Assembly: GCF_019279795.1 (NCBI RefSeq)
Contig: NC_056730.1
Coordinates: 616,470,095 to 616,534,094 of the forward strand
Length of the DNA stretch: 64,000 bases
Source of the DNA: Protopterus annectens
Taxonomy: Eukaryota; Chordata; Ceratodontiformes; Protopteridae
Reading direction: 5' to 3'
The notes under the pieces were generated by a model. It was not told where the DNA came from, ran no database searches, and saw only the letters and a list, made by a program, of their open reading frames with translations. Position numbers and translations under genes: made by a program. Position 1 is the stretch's first letter, and every line of letters begins with the position of its first letter. Of this stretch, positions 33,713 to 45,992 are shown piece by piece.

Positions 33713-34309
33713 GATAAAGAGTTGGCTGGTGGTAGTTGGAACTACCTTATAGTCGGGGCAGAAGGGAGCATAGCTAATATATCTGTGCCAGCCTTTTCCA
33801 GATGTGCATGTGTGTGTCTGTATATCAATCAAATATCAAAGTGTGTGCGTGTGTCAGCTACTTGGACAGGGACATGAAGCACTGGTTGGACAGAGAGGGT
33901 GCTGGAGGTTTTGGCTTGGCCACTCCGTTGAGATCTCAACCCTATAGCTGTGCCAGTGGGGAGTCTTATTGGGGATTTGGAGAAAGAGGGAGAAACTAGC
34001 CCCAGTCTGACTGGGATCGCTGTGTGCTCTTAAGGGAAATTGCATTTTACTGTGTGTGTACTTGTCATCTTCCCAGTGTGTATGTTCCCCACTGTTGCCA
34101 GTGGTGAGGATTAAGGCGCTTTGATTACTGGGCCAGTGCAGGGGTGTCACAGTCCCATTTACTCACTTGGACTTTTTACAGATTATTTCCTCCTGAACAC
34201 CACAAGTTTGCCTGAGCCCCAGAAACAGTTATCCATTGCATTCCTTCCTGATCCACAAGATCAAATATATTCACAAATCATCACCATCATTATTGTCGTT
34301 GTCATTATC

Positions 34310-34992
34310 ATCAGCCTCTCATTTTTCAGTTTTCAATGGAGTTGAGGTGTCATTTTGACTGTTGCTATTTCGCTTGATTCAATGCCACTTTGATACTTTC
34401 TTTGACATCATGTCTGACTATCACAGGTCTTCTCTCACTCAGTCCATTCATCTCTTTGCTGGATGCCCTCATTTCTTCTTGCCTTCTTTCTGTCGGTCCC
34501 AAATCTTCTTCACCACATTGACTTCTACTTTTCTGCACATGTGCCCAAACCACTGTAATCTGTTCTCTTTTACCTTCTCTGCAATTGGAGCTAATTGAGC
34601 TTCTGCTCTGATATCTTCATTTCTTCTTATATTCCATTGTGTGCATCCTGTCCCCTATCTCACGCACTTCATCTCTGTCAACTTTAGCTCTGCCTTTACT
34701 GCCCAGGTTTCAATATCATACAGAAGTACTGGTCACACCACTATTTTGTACACCTTATGTTCCAGCTTCTTTAGCATTTGCCTTACTCTACCCCTGACAC
34801 CCTGTGCCAGGTGGTTGCAGCTCCTCTGACTCTAGCTTTGACCTCGTCATTCAGACTTAGCTTCTCTTCAACCACTCCTCCCAAATATTTGACAATGTTA
34901 ACCTGTTCCACCATTTTCCCTTTTATCTCAATTATTAGTTTCTTCTGATTCGCCCATTGTTTCCCATTGCAAATGTCACTGCATATCCACAA
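34310..34992 (-). pseudogene. Non-LTR retrotransposon (RTE/related), RT C-terminal fragment
   Basis: Minus-strand reading: VNIVKYLGGVVEE and LNDEVKARVRGA (34783-34992), then after a shift KVYKIVV.PVLLY..ETW (about 34690-34760), then a NEDIR segment, L.WFGH.CRKV (about 34520-34545) and a GHPAKR.MD.V segment. This order matches the thumb and C-terminus of RTE-like and related LINEs, where the pattern is YLG, ETW and RLRWFGH. A GAT/AAT-rich tail at about 34270-34310 could be the 3' end. Broken by several stops. Confidence 0.65.
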
Positions 34993-35154
34993 ATTCCCCC
35001 ACTAATGATTTTCTCTTTTACAGAAACCAGTTTATGTGAGATGATGGTACCATCGGGTTGCACCATTGCGGTGTCAGCCAACAATTATTTCATCTGGTGG
35101 GAACAAGAATGAGATGGCTGAAGTGCTAGAGGAAAATGCATAAAGGGGCCTACC

Positions 35155-35545
35155 ACCAGTCTCAATAACCTGGGTTCCAGGGTTCACCCACTACCATACT
35201 CAGTGACCTGGGTTCCAGGGTTTCACCCACCACCAGACTCAATGAACTGGGATTGAGGAGTTTACCCACCAACAGACTCAATGACCTGGATTCCAGGGGT
35301 TCACTCACAATCCGACTCAATGATCTGAGTTCTAGGGGTTCACCCACCACCAGATTCAATGACCTGGACTCAAGAGGTTCATCCACCACCAGACTCAATG
35401 ACCTGGATTCCAGGGGTTCACCCACCACCACCATATTCAGTGACCTAGGTTCCAAGGTTTCACCCACCACCAGACTCAATGACCTGAGTTACAGGGATTC
35501 ACCTACTACCAGACTCAATGACCTGGATTCTATGGGTTTACTCCC
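35155..35545. repeat. 39-bp minisatellite, about 10 units
   Basis: Units such as ACCCACCACCAGACTCAATG followed by a CCTGG..TCC.GGGTTC segment repeat every ~39 bp. Because 39 is a multiple of 3, frames stay open on both strands (13-residue repeats with LNDLDSRG on plus and EPLESRSL on minus). These frames are by-products of the unit length and not evidence of genes. Confidence 0.9.
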
Positions 35546-36044
35546 CTGCCTGCTGAACTGATTAGAAGATAGCACCCCTTTGTCAATACATAAATCAAAG
35601 AGTTTTACTCTATCATCCTTATATAGCTCTTCTAAAAAAAGCAGACAAATAATCTTCTGCTAACTACGTCTAAGCTAATATAACTGCACCCTTTCAGTGG
35701 TGAAAAAATTACCCTGTTGTTCAATACCAAAGGAGACAACCCAACACCTTCTGGTGCCTCAGCAACCACCTCCTGCTCAGTGGGACTCTTCCAATTCTTC
35801 CAACGAGACCTCTTTGATGCACTGTCTCCTTCTGACATGCACACTTCCCAATCCACTGAAAATTTCCTCTATGACCCCTAAGACCTGGGCTCTCTTCACA
35901 CTGCTGACTCTCCTTGACCATCTCCTACAATGTTTTATCTTGGAGGGTTATCCTGTCCTACTGTGCTCTGAATTCTTCAGTTGTACCCATCACCTAAAAC
36001 AAAATGAGAACTATAGTGAGAGCGTATTATTGCAAAATTATATT

Positions 36045-36098
<54 letters not shown>

Positions 36099-36584
36099 CA
36101 TATTTAGAGAGAGAGATTGAGAGAACTATCTCCCAAAACCAAATCCACCCACTACCTTTTCACTCTGCCTAACTACTGCTGCCTTCAAAAATTGGCAAAA
36201 ACCCAGATGACTATTTTCATGACAAAACCTAATGAAACCCCTTTCTCCTTCCACCTCTTGCATTCAAATTTAATTAATCTTTTCTATTCTCTTCCCAGTA
36301 CTCATTCTACACTTAGAAGAAATCCAGTGATCTTTATTTTACCCTGCCATGTTCTTAAAATTCCTTAGCTGTTCTTTGAAGAACTCTTGATAATGTTAGC
36401 ATACATTTAGAATAGCATATAACAATTAGCTAGTCCTGAACTTCTTTTTATATTTGGTTAGGGTTTTACTCGGAAATGTTGATCTCCACAATTCTGAGCA
36501 GCTGAAATGGTGAAAAAAAAATGCCAGAAACACAAAATGATGAAAGAATGAACTTTGAGCATTTTTATTTTGTTTGTTTTGCAG
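35546..36584. other. No assigned gene
   Basis: Contains a TA array at about 36049-36097. Overlapping open frames at 35632-36107 on both strands lack recognisable domains. No transposon family was recognised, so this could be single-copy host sequence. Confidence 0.4.
36049..36097. repeat. (TA)n microsatellite
   Basis: About 24 TA units followed by a short GA run. Confidence 0.95.
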
Positions 36585-36685
36585 GAAGCAAGCCCCACTG
36601 ACCCCTTCCTCACCACAATTTGGGAGAGCCCCACACCCCTTCACAGTCTCACCAACTCCAGGAAGAGGAAAGTGTCCCAAAAGAA
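36585..36685 (+). CDS. Candidate host-gene exon, gene not recognised
   Basis: A 101-bp segment lies between a strong acceptor (T-rich tract then GCAG ending at 36584) and a consensus donor GTAAGTT starting at 36686. Frame 1 reads open throughout with a proline/serine-rich start (EASPTDPFL), then TIWESPTPL, and an RKRKVSQK basic end that could be a nuclear localisation signal. The entry phase is 0 and exit phase 2. Frame 2 is also open. No partner exons were identified within the window, so this could be chance. Confidence 0.35.
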
Positions 36686-36968
36686 GTAAGTTATTCATCT
36701 GTGCATACACACAAATCATACCAGCAATGATTTCCCATGGAAAACAGTGATCAGTGCTATGTTATTCTGCTTTTTCATTTCTTCAGGCTATTTTGTGCTC
36801 AAGAAATTTCATTGTGACCACGTACAGAGAAACAAGTTTAGGTGAATAGTTTGACTCACAAAGTTTTGCATTTTAATTGTCAGACAAGTCTTAAAACAAG
36901 CAACAGAAAAAAAGGAAAAAAAATATGTTTCTAAGAAACATCACTTTATTTGTGCCCAACCCCCACCA

Positions 36969-37039
<71 letters not shown>

Positions 37040-37269
37040 TACCATAAATCTTTTCACCTCTGAAGGATAACAGCAGTCTAGGAGGTGAAGCTGAAGTCGC
37101 AAAAAAAAAAACAAAACTAAAGGCAAATGCTATATCGCCTACTTGTGATTCTCGTGTTTTGTTTTGAGTAATTGCCCTTTTCCCTTTGATTTAAACAATT
37201 TTGATACCATTTTCCTTCTATTGCTGTGCTAATGCAGCATGACCAAAACATGTATAGACCATATTTAAC
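36686..37269. other. Noncoding, with CA microsatellite
   Basis: Apart from the CA array at 36975-37038 I see only A-T rich unique sequence. Confidence 0.5.
36975..37038. repeat. (CA)n microsatellite
   Basis: About 32 CA units. Confidence 0.98.
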
Positions 37270-37626
37270 TTACTTAAGATGCACAAGTACTAGTAAGCTA
37301 AAATCCTGGGAGGAAAATGTCAGTATATATTCATCATGCTTTTGGTGTGTTTGCCTTATAAAATGCTTTATTAAGTGATAGCATAGCTCAGAATGAAAAG
37401 CTACCACCACATTGCACTTTAAAACATTCTGTTCCCTTTTTAGAGCACTGCACACAGGGCTATCATTACTTTCACTAGACAGTTCATAGTCTGCACCCTC
37501 TGGATTTTCAGCACAGAAGCTTGTACCAACAGATATAAGCCCATTAGGTGCAACTGTAGCTTTAAAAGAAAGATGTTCAGAAAGATGAACAATTTCTGGA
37601 TTAATAAATACTGAAAAAAATATCAT
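37270..37626 (-). CDS. Candidate host 3' exon, minus strand, gene not recognised
   Basis: On the minus strand a T-rich tract ending TTTTTTTCAG (about 37611-37620) precedes a long open frame with ordinary-looking composition (segments VHLSEHLSFKA, SFCAENPEGADYEL, SALKREQN). An AATAAA (37372-37367) lies within the frame's last third, so either the frame shifts to a stop earlier or the signal is fortuitous. I recognise no family. No transposon features are seen nearby. Confidence 0.3.
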   Translation of the reverse strand: MIFFSVFINPEIVHLSEHLSFKATVAPNGLISVGTSFCAENPEGADYELSSESNDSPVCSALKREQNVLKCNVVVAFHSELCYHLIKHFIRQTHQKHDEYILTFSSQDFSLLVLVHLK

Positions 37627-38718
<1,092 letters not shown>

Positions 38719-39010
38719 ACTCTTGCTGGTTGCAGCCAAGAGCCAGTGTGAAAATGTTTATCCAAGACCTTGGAATAGAACTCAGGCTACAATACCTAAG
38801 GGTAAAGGCAGCCTGTCATGTTTTAACCTCACCTTGAGATTTCCTCCTGCATTCGCCTGCTTCATGTTATTTATCACTGCCACTTCATTGCTGAAGGAAT
38901 TACAGCATGGCAGCCAAAGGTCTGAATATTGCCATTTCATTCCAGTAAATATTAAATGCTTTCTGAAGTTATCTACCTTAGATGAATATAAGGGAAACAA
39001 TGTGCTGTGA
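38719..39010 (+). CDS. Candidate host terminal exon, gene not recognised
   Basis: A T-rich tract ending AATAG at 38718 precedes an open frame with LLLVAAKSQCENVYPRPWN, then a hydrophobic segment (about 38850-38900, AFACFMLFITA), ending at TGA 39008-39010. A GGTAAAGG at about 38800 offers an alternative donor. An AATAAA follows at 39279-39284, so it could be a last exon with a ~270-bp 3' UTR. No family recognised, and the hydrophobic tail could be fortuitous. Confidence 0.3.
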
Positions 39011-39278
39011 AGAGTGCAGGCTCAAAGACATTTTTAGGTAGAGGAGTGCTGAATTAATCTATGATATAATATAATAATACAGACCTTCTTTGCATGAGCT
39101 CTCATGATCTAGAAGTTAGCATTTGTACTGATTTCTTAAGTAACTAATGAATTTTCCACAAACAATATAGCTTTTTGTGTGCCTGAGTGAATGTATGTAG
39201 TTTTATAGCATGTATTTGTGTAGGCCTGTACTGTTAGTCTATTGGCCATATTTATTAGTTCTTTGAATTGTATGGCAA

Positions 39279-39284
39279 AATAAA
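39279..39284 (+). terminator. AATAAA polyadenylation signal candidate
   Basis: A canonical hexamer 270 bp after the open frame 38719-39010. Such hexamers are common by chance in A-T rich DNA. Confidence 0.25.
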
Positions 39285-39529
39285 CATCATTTCTTGTTAT
39301 TTAATATTCTGTGCTCATCTGCTGATTTGTGATATGCTAGTCTTTTCTTAGGTTAGAGTTTAATGTATTATTCACTTAATTATATTTTGTTAACCTTATG
39401 GTTCAATTGGGGTGCACCTCCTATCCAGTGGAGGTCAGGGATGTAGAACTTCCACAAATTTAGCTGCAGTTCAGAAGAAAAAGCCTGCATATATGTCAAC
39501 ATGATAAATATAATGTCATTACTTTATTT

Positions 39530-39945
39530 ACATGCCCCCGGATTTACTAAACTTCCTTGCAGGACTAGCTTAGTCCTGCACGGAAGCACCCGTTTAGGAG
39601 CAGGATGGCAGCCCACCATGCATATTAATAAGGTGCACTGCCCAAGCTCCTAGGCTTACATGGAGTGTGTAAGAGTGCAGGGTGTGTGTCTGAGAGCAGA
39701 GATCTCAGAATAAACATGCCCCTGCTATGTAGAACAGCAGAAAGGGGTAAGGAATGAGCGAGACCGCTCATAGGTGTCCGCATATCCCCACCAACAGGCC
39801 CCCATGTGTACAACCGCTACAGTACATATAAATAAAATGAAGAAATCCTTTTATTTTTTTATTAAAAATCTGATTAAAGCTAACCATAGGTGCGTGGGTG
39901 ATCCCATCGCTTAGCTATGGTTAAAGCAGCTTAAAAGGCTGAAGA
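39530..39945 (+). repeat. Hairpin MITE module, copy 2
   Basis: Begins CCCCCGGATTTACTAAACTT and contains a TGCAGGACTA/TAGTCCTGCA hairpin and a distal CTATGGTT/AACCATAG pair. Collinear with 29522-29100 read on the minus strand. Confidence 0.65.
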
Positions 39946-39974
39946 GTATAACAAGGAAGATATATGCAAATTAA

Positions 39975-40184
39975 GCAGCATAGCAATAGTGTAGTTGGGA
40001 AAGCATTCACCTTATAAGCAGGCATTCCCATTTCGAGTCCCACTGCTGCACATTCCATTTTCCATGGCAAAGCATGGTATGACCAATATTTTTGTTGCAA
40101 AACCCACTAAATAACATATATTTATGAACTGGAGTACTACAGGAAATGCACATGTGAAGTGTCAGTGTCATAATGAATAAGGCA
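39975..40184 (+). repeat. tRNA-derived SINE, copy 2
   Basis: The 75-nt head 39975-40049 folds like a tRNA: GCAGCA at its start pairs with TGCTGC at its end, an A-box-like TAGTGTAGTTGG lies at about 39987-39998, and a B-box-like TTCGAGTCC at 40032-40040. The body continues to about 40184. The A-box region resembles Val/Asp-type tRNAs, but the identity is not established. Confidence 0.65.
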
Positions 40185-40510
40185 CTAGTAAGAAGGTGTA
40201 AGCACAAATAAGCAGTAGTAAGCATATTTAAGCACTAGTAAGTGGGTTTAAGTGCGTTTGCATGTGGGTAAGAAATGCCTACACTGGCTAAGCAATTCTG
40301 AAGCTAACTCTCTGTAAGTAGATGTAATGCTAGGTTAGCAGTGCTTACCATCATGCAAACCCGCTTAAAAGTGCTCAAAAGTGCCTTATTCACTCTGTAT
40401 CCAATGGCCCTTGCTCTGCCCATCAACAAAATAAACAGCCATGTAGGTCTAGAACCCAAGACCATAGTCCCAGTAGTTATCCACCAAGCCATCTCAGAAG
40501 TACAGAAAAA
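40184..40510 (-). repeat. TAAGC foldback plus tRNA-like head, copy b
   Basis: Starts with several TAAGC units, then a foldback around AAGTGGG..TTTGCAT and its inverse. The link segment (GGCAGAGCAAGGGCC) and a tRNA-like head follow on the minus strand, with A box TGGCTTGGTGG and B box GGGTTCTAGAC. Same family as 24715-25075. Confidence 0.65.
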
Positions 40511-41044
40511 TGAGGTAGTAGTAAACATGTCCTCCCCATAGTATAACCAAACTGAACCTGTGAAAGGCATCAGTATACAGTCATATGTGCTATAACCCAC
40601 TACACAACATAAATATGTGAACTGGAGTACAGCAGTAAGCCCAGAAGGGAGGTGTAATTGTAATAGACTGTCAAAGTCCCCAGTAAAATACAAGGACCCC
40701 ACATAGTATACGTTCACATCAATCAGGGATACTAGGCATATATATAAGGTGTAATGAATAATAACACAATGCCAAAAAGGCATTATAATGAATGTGTAAT
40801 TTAGGCAACGCTAAGCATTGCACAGGCCAGCTTAGGAGGTGTGAGCAATGTGTAGACCAGCTAACTCTTTCTGGCTAGTGGTATACACCTTTAAACAATG
40901 CCAACCTTAGGTAAGCAGGCTTGCCCATAGCTTAGCCTTTTCAAAACCGGCTAATCACGGAAAAGTGTGGGAAATCAGCCCTACTTAAACCCAAGAGGTG
41001 GGAATACAGCTCATAACTGGTTGTAGCTTCCCCTTGCAGGCACT
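40511..41044. other. Spacer and upstream region of copy 2 Myb gene
   Basis: Noncoding; collinear with 24166-24714 in inverted orientation. The last ~60 bases before the ATG are well conserved between the copies, which suggests a promoter or 5' UTR. Confidence 0.5.
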
Positions 41045-41348
41045 ATGGCAGTAAGGGGAGAAGGAGTGCGCTTCCAGGTGCAGCGCTGGTGCATCCAGGA
41101 GTCCAAGGTCATGGTAGGACTCCTAGTTAAAGACCATGCACAGAGACTGCTGCAGGGCCAGTACCAGGGCTCCCAATATAAGGCACAGGCCTGGGACTGT
41201 CTCACCCGTGACCTCACCAGTGCCACTGGCATACCCTGAACTGGTGAGCAGGTCAAGCATCACTATGCCGACCTGAAGCGGCGGAAGGGGGACCTCTTGG
41301 AGGAGTGCCTCCAAGAGGCTAGAGCATCAGGGGATGTTCCAGCCGTGT
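41045..41348 (+). pseudogene. Myb-like Harbinger partner, exon 1 (copy 2)
   Basis: ATG at 41045 opens a frame with a basic start (AVRGEGVRF), an Arg-Trp helix, LLVKDHAQRLLQGQYQG, and SATGIP. A TGA at 41237-41239 breaks it at the place where copy 1 still has a sense codon; beyond it GEQVKHHYADLKRRK continues in frame. This is the trihelix Myb/SANT-like pattern of Harbinger-associated proteins, which bind the element's ends and help nuclear import of the transposase. The exon ends at a GTAAGT donor (41349) in phase 1. Each copy is broken at a different codon, so the two decayed independently. Confidence 0.65.
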
Positions 41349-41439
41349 GTAAGTATCACTCCAGTATGTGTGTAATATGTGCCAGCTCAGGTATATCATG
41401 GATAGGCATGGCTAAATATTCCTCTTATGTCCCCCACAG

Positions 41440-41508
41440 CTGCAACGGAGTGGGCCGCGAACCAGGAGGCCCACATCTGCCGCCTAGCGCAGTTGCGACT
41501 CAAGGCAG
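41440..41508 (+). pseudogene. Myb-like Harbinger partner, exon 2 (copy 2)
   Basis: Acceptor CCCCCACAG ends at 41439. The 69-bp exon enters and leaves in phase 1 and reads in frame with exon 1 as a Glu/Ala/Leu-rich helix (ATEWAANQEAHICRLAQL). The donor is GTCAGT at 41509. It has no counterpart in copy 1, where about 0.57 kb appears deleted. The agreement of both splice phases with an open frame argues that this is a real exon of the element. Confidence 0.6.
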
Positions 41509-43910
41509 GTCAGTAATACTCATGCTTTTACTGTCATAGGAAATAAAAATAAAAGTAGTAATAAATTAATTGCTAGTATAAAACCTGTATTGTTCAAGGC
41601 AAGTACTGCATACACTAGAGAATATGGCAGGAAGAGTCTCATATTGTTTGTATGGCAATAAAAGTGTAATATCCTGACAAAACAGGACTAACTGCTGGAC
41701 TGCATGTGTATATTCTGGTATCATATGGTAATGCAGCATTGCAATCATGTAATAGTACTGTAGTATTAAGCACTGTTACCCACACCATGCACCATAAATT
41801 GAATGTGTAGGAATGCCTGTATATGACAGGTGTAATCCCCAGAGGCCATTTAGTACAACTGAGAGACACATAGACAGTAAACAGGGAAAATGTAGACAAC
41901 AAAAAATGAACAGCACATGCAACTAAGATGTGAAATGTTGCTTTTTTAGCACACACATCCATGGTTCGAATCCTGCCAGTGGTAGTAGTCTGCATACAGA
42001 ATCATACCCCACAACTGTACAGATATGCCCAAAATGTCTAATAAAGTGGCCCATATCTAATGCCTATCAACTTGACCCCCTGGGAAATCAGTGGGATGAT
42101 CCCAGATGTATAGGCAGCAAACAGGAAATACAATTGATTGACACACATCTATTTCAACAAACCTGGCACACTAACAGCTCCCCAATACCTTATGTGACTA
42201 AGAAGCCATGTATGTCCTATTTACACCCCAACTTGTTAAGCTATGGTCAGAGTGTATACAGTAACAGAGTGAGATGTATGTGCATAATAGTAATGTGGAA
42301 CCTGGTACTGTGTGTGGGAACATTCAGGTAGTGCTAGTAAACATTCCTCCCACAGGTCTGTCAGATACCAACACTGTGCCCAGAAATACAAGAATGACAT
42401 GCAGTTGCTCTGAATAATGAGGTATTACACATCACTGTCACCCACACTGTCCTACAACATATAACTGTCTAGGAATTCTGTATAAGAGTGTTGTTATACA
42501 AGGTCAGAATGCATAAGCACAGGGGATTAATAAGACAGAAAGCAGACTGGAAATATACAAAAATATCAATATAGCAGACACAACTGTGATGGGCAGTGTT
42601 TAAGTTGTAGCAGACACAGCCATGATCTGAATCCTGGGAGTCGAATTAGACTGCATACAGATTCATTCCCCACAACGGTATACATGAGGCCAGAATGTCC
42701 AGTATATGAGCTCATATCTGCTGCCTGTCCCCCTGTCCTTCTGGTAAGTCTGTGGGATGATCCCAGATGTGTAGCCAGCAAACAGGGAATACAAGTGATT
42801 GTCAACCATCATGAGAACACACCTGTCACTGTAGCAACCCCCAAAACTGTTAGGAGAGTAATATTTCAATTATGGCCTATCTACACTTTCATGTTGTCAA
42901 GCTGTGACCAGAGTGTGTACAGTAGCAGAGTGAGATGTATGTGCATAATACTAATGTGTAATCTGGAACCTTGTGTGGCAACTGTCAAGTAGTGCTAACA
43001 AACATTGCTCCCACAGGTATGTTGGATACGAACACTGTGCTGAGAAATACAGACCAATATAACCTGTACTGGTACCATCCACCCTGGTATTGTAGGGAAT
43101 TGTGAGTGTTGCAGTTTCTCTGAATAATAAAGTATCACTGGTCACTGTCACCCACACCGTGCTACATAATATAACTGTGTAGGAAAGCATGTATATGTGT
43201 GTGTCAGGTCACTAAAGGTGGAAGAGGGCAATATTCTAGATATGTCCAGGCACACCAGTATGTGGTCAACACATGGTCAGAGTCTGTATAGAATGAGTTG
43301 GATAGCATAGTGCAAGATATCAACCCAGAATCCGGACATATGTGTACAAACAGTTAGTCAGTGTTAACAAACATTCCCTCCACAGGTATACCAGGTAAGA
43401 GGTGTATACTGCAGGTAAAACCGGTTCATGTGTAATGATGTTGACAGCCATATCAGTGTGCAATATAGGTCTATAGGGTAGTGTAGTAGGACTTGTAAGG
43501 TACAGATAACAGCACTGACTAGGAAAGTAATGTGGAGTACAGAAATATACTACTTGTTAATTGACATCTTTCTCTCCCCCACCTTATCTCCAACAATAAT
43601 CAACATACCCACCCCAACTGGTATGTATTGACTCTGATAATGTCCAATTGTTGAATAAATATTTTAATGATTCCCATGCATGTGCCATAATGAATTATTC
43701 CAACATTGTTGGCATGGTGCTATCAATGTACCTGCATGCCGTTCTTATTACCACTGTGATCCCATATATACATGTGTTTTGTTTGCTGTGCAACTGTTCC
43801 GTATCTGGTGTCTGGGTTAATGGGAATATTTATGCATGCTGTTATACCTAACCCTGGAATGTGTTGACTATTACTAACCCATATATGATGTTGAAATCTA
43901 AACACTATAG
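41509..43910 (+). other. Intron region of copy 2, with internal tandem duplication
   Basis: Noncoding with a 0.65-kb direct duplication (about 42050-42490 and 42700-43200). It includes several acceptor-like CCCACAG|GT sites (42354, 43018, 43384) and a perfect B-box sequence GGTTCGAATCC at 41963-41973, so a tRNA-derived fragment lies inside. The duplicated segments match 22560-23705 of copy 1. Confidence 0.65.
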
Positions 43911-44249
43911 CACATTTGGGTAAGCCAGTCCCAGCGGACCCACCTGTCCCACTTCAGCTGGCCGAGGCACCGGGCACCAGCATGTCTGGGGCCAAACCCC
44001 CCACCTCCCTGTCCATTGGTCTTGCACCACCTCGGGTGGAACCACCTCAGGGGAGGGGGCAGACCACCTCCCGGGAGTGGGCACGGACAGGCACCTGTCA
44101 CCCGTCGACAGGTCGGGGTCATGGTGCATAGAGCTATCGATGAGCAGGTTGGTGATCTTCAACTCCAGCTTGAGGGCCTCATATCACAATTAGAGAGTCA
44201 GCCTGGCACTGCAGCTCAGCCCCCAGCACAGCCACCTTTGGGGCTGTGA
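43911..44249 (+). pseudogene. Myb-like Harbinger partner, last exon (copy 2)
   Basis: After an ACTATAG acceptor (ends 43910), joining exon 2 in phase 1 keeps an open frame to 44131 that is Pro-rich with Ser/Thr (VPADPPVPLQLAEAPG, TSLSIGLAPP). A shift near 44100 then moves to a frame ending at 44249 with an amphipathic helix (AIDEQVGDLQLQLEGLISQL) and a Pro/Gln tail. Proline-rich linker plus C-terminal helix is common in these partners. The region is distinctly GC-rich relative to its flanks. Acceptor strength is weak, so intervening exons are possible. Confidence 0.5.
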
Positions 44250-44814
44250 AGGTGCAGTGGTGACTGCCCAAGGGTGAGGATCTCAGTCCCACTGTTACCA
44301 TTAGGGGGATTGTGTGCTTCTGATATCCCAACACCCCTCTCCATCAAGGTGTTTACCCCCCCACATGTCATATACCACCCCTGTATGCATCTTCTGTGTC
44401 TTGTCTGTTAACCTACCCAACCTACCTCCCCAAATATACCTACTACCCCTCCCCAACATCCCACTCTCACCTGAAAAAAAAGGGCAATCTGTTCCCACAA
44501 AAAAATCTTACATCATACATAGCTGTCCAGTTCGCACATGTGTCCAATGACACATGTAATCCGGTCTAATTGGCATTACAACTTATTATTGTTGTCCTCA
44601 CCCCTCTCCCAAGGGTTTGAGTGTCCAAATTTACCCCCAAATTCAGTGTATATGTACAGCTGTTGCTGTAGAAGAAATGGGCAGCTATGGACCTTCCTTA
44701 CATGCTTCCTGCACATCCCTAGCTATTTTACCTACTGTCTTTCCCTCTTTGTGCCCCTTTTTCACCACTTTCCTATCAACCCTTTTTTCTTTTCTTTTAA
44801 AGAAATTAGCGTGG
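44250..44814 (+). other. 3' region of copy 2 Myb gene
   Basis: C-rich noncoding sequence with no recognised gene; open frames at 44314-44550 and 44538-44840 lack motifs. Confidence 0.45.
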
Positions 44815-45125
44815 GGATAAGCGGGAGTAAGCACTTTTAAGCAGCAGTAAGCGGGTCTAAGCCTGTTTGCACAGGGGTAAGCAATGCCTACACAGGTTAA
44901 GCAATTTACAAGCTAATTGAGTATAATAAACTGTAACAAGAAGTTAGCAGTGCTTACCTCCGTGCAAACATGCACATCCCACTTACAACAGCTTTAAAGT
45001 GCCTTAATCACTCTGTATCCAATGGCCAATGTTCTGCCCAGCAACAAAATAAACAGCCTCTGCAAGGCTTGAGCCCAGGATGCTACACACTGTAGACAAA
45101 GTGATTTGCCACTAAGCCATACCAG
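44815..45125 (-). repeat. TAAGC foldback plus tRNA-like head, copy c
   Basis: TAAGC units from 44818, foldback, the conserved link (GTATCCAATGGCC...CTGCCCAGCAACAAAATAAA) and a head on the minus strand with A box TGGCTTAGTGG (about 45115) and B box GGGCTCAAGCC. Confidence 0.65.
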
Positions 45126-45436
45126 ATATACATAAATCTGATGTTTTCAGAAACATATCATCCAGCCCAGTCATGCTGAATATATACAAAGAATGTATAC
45201 CAACATCAAGATGTATGTGTGTGTGTAAATATATTAATATCTAAACAGATACAACATATCTATATATGTAGATATAATATTTAAAAATATATACATATAT
45301 ATAAATATATATAAACATATATACATGCAAATGCCTATATCAACATATATGTCTACATATACACAGAAAGTTACATATATCTACACAGATATATATCTAT
45401 GTAGGTATATACGAACATAGTTATATATATGTAAGC

Positions 45437-45563
<127 letters not shown>

Positions 45564-45937
45564 TATATATGGCCATACATCTGTAGATAGCAAAGGTAGA
45601 TTAACAAAAACAAATATGTCCACATGCACCGTTAATGGGGCTGACAGGCCCCAAACAATATACATCTTGTACGAATAGGCATACTTCCCCACAGCCAAAC
45701 ACGTCCCCCCCGCAATACACTACCAAGTTTTGCAGATCCCATAACCAGGACCTGACATGACATGGGCACAAGATGTTAACAGTACTACATCTCACCTGTA
45801 TGAGGTCAGGCTGATATTGGTAACATATCATGCAGTACAGTCTGGCTCCCATAGGAAATGTAAAATGTGGATGCTATCAACATCCCCAGGATACATATAC
45901 ACAGACACATATATGCAGATACAGATATACACATATA

Positions 45938-45939
<2 letters not shown>

Positions 45940-45990
<51 letters not shown>
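45940..45990. repeat. (TA)n microsatellite
   Basis: About 25 TA units. Confidence 0.95.

Positions 45991-45992
<2 letters not shown>

Larger units (their letters stand above)
39530..45125 (+). mobile_element. Composite Harbinger-type unit, copy 2 (plus)
   Basis: Inverted counterpart of 22001-29522, with no LINE inside. Order: hairpin MITE (39530-39945), tRNA-derived SINE (39975-40184), TAAGC foldback with tRNA-like head (40184-40510), spacer, Myb-like gene (41045-44249), then 3' region and another TAAGC module (44815-45125). No DDE transposase gene is present in it, so it is non-autonomous as seen. The right-hand end is not defined, and no terminal inverted repeat could be paired with the CCCCCGGATTTAC edge at 39535. 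Confidence 0.7.

Noticed and set aside
39975-40049. A functional tRNA gene
   Set aside because: The cloverleaf is imperfect, the body and context are shared with the SINE copy at 28.8-29.06 kb, and no pol III terminator follows directly; a tRNA-derived SINE fits better.
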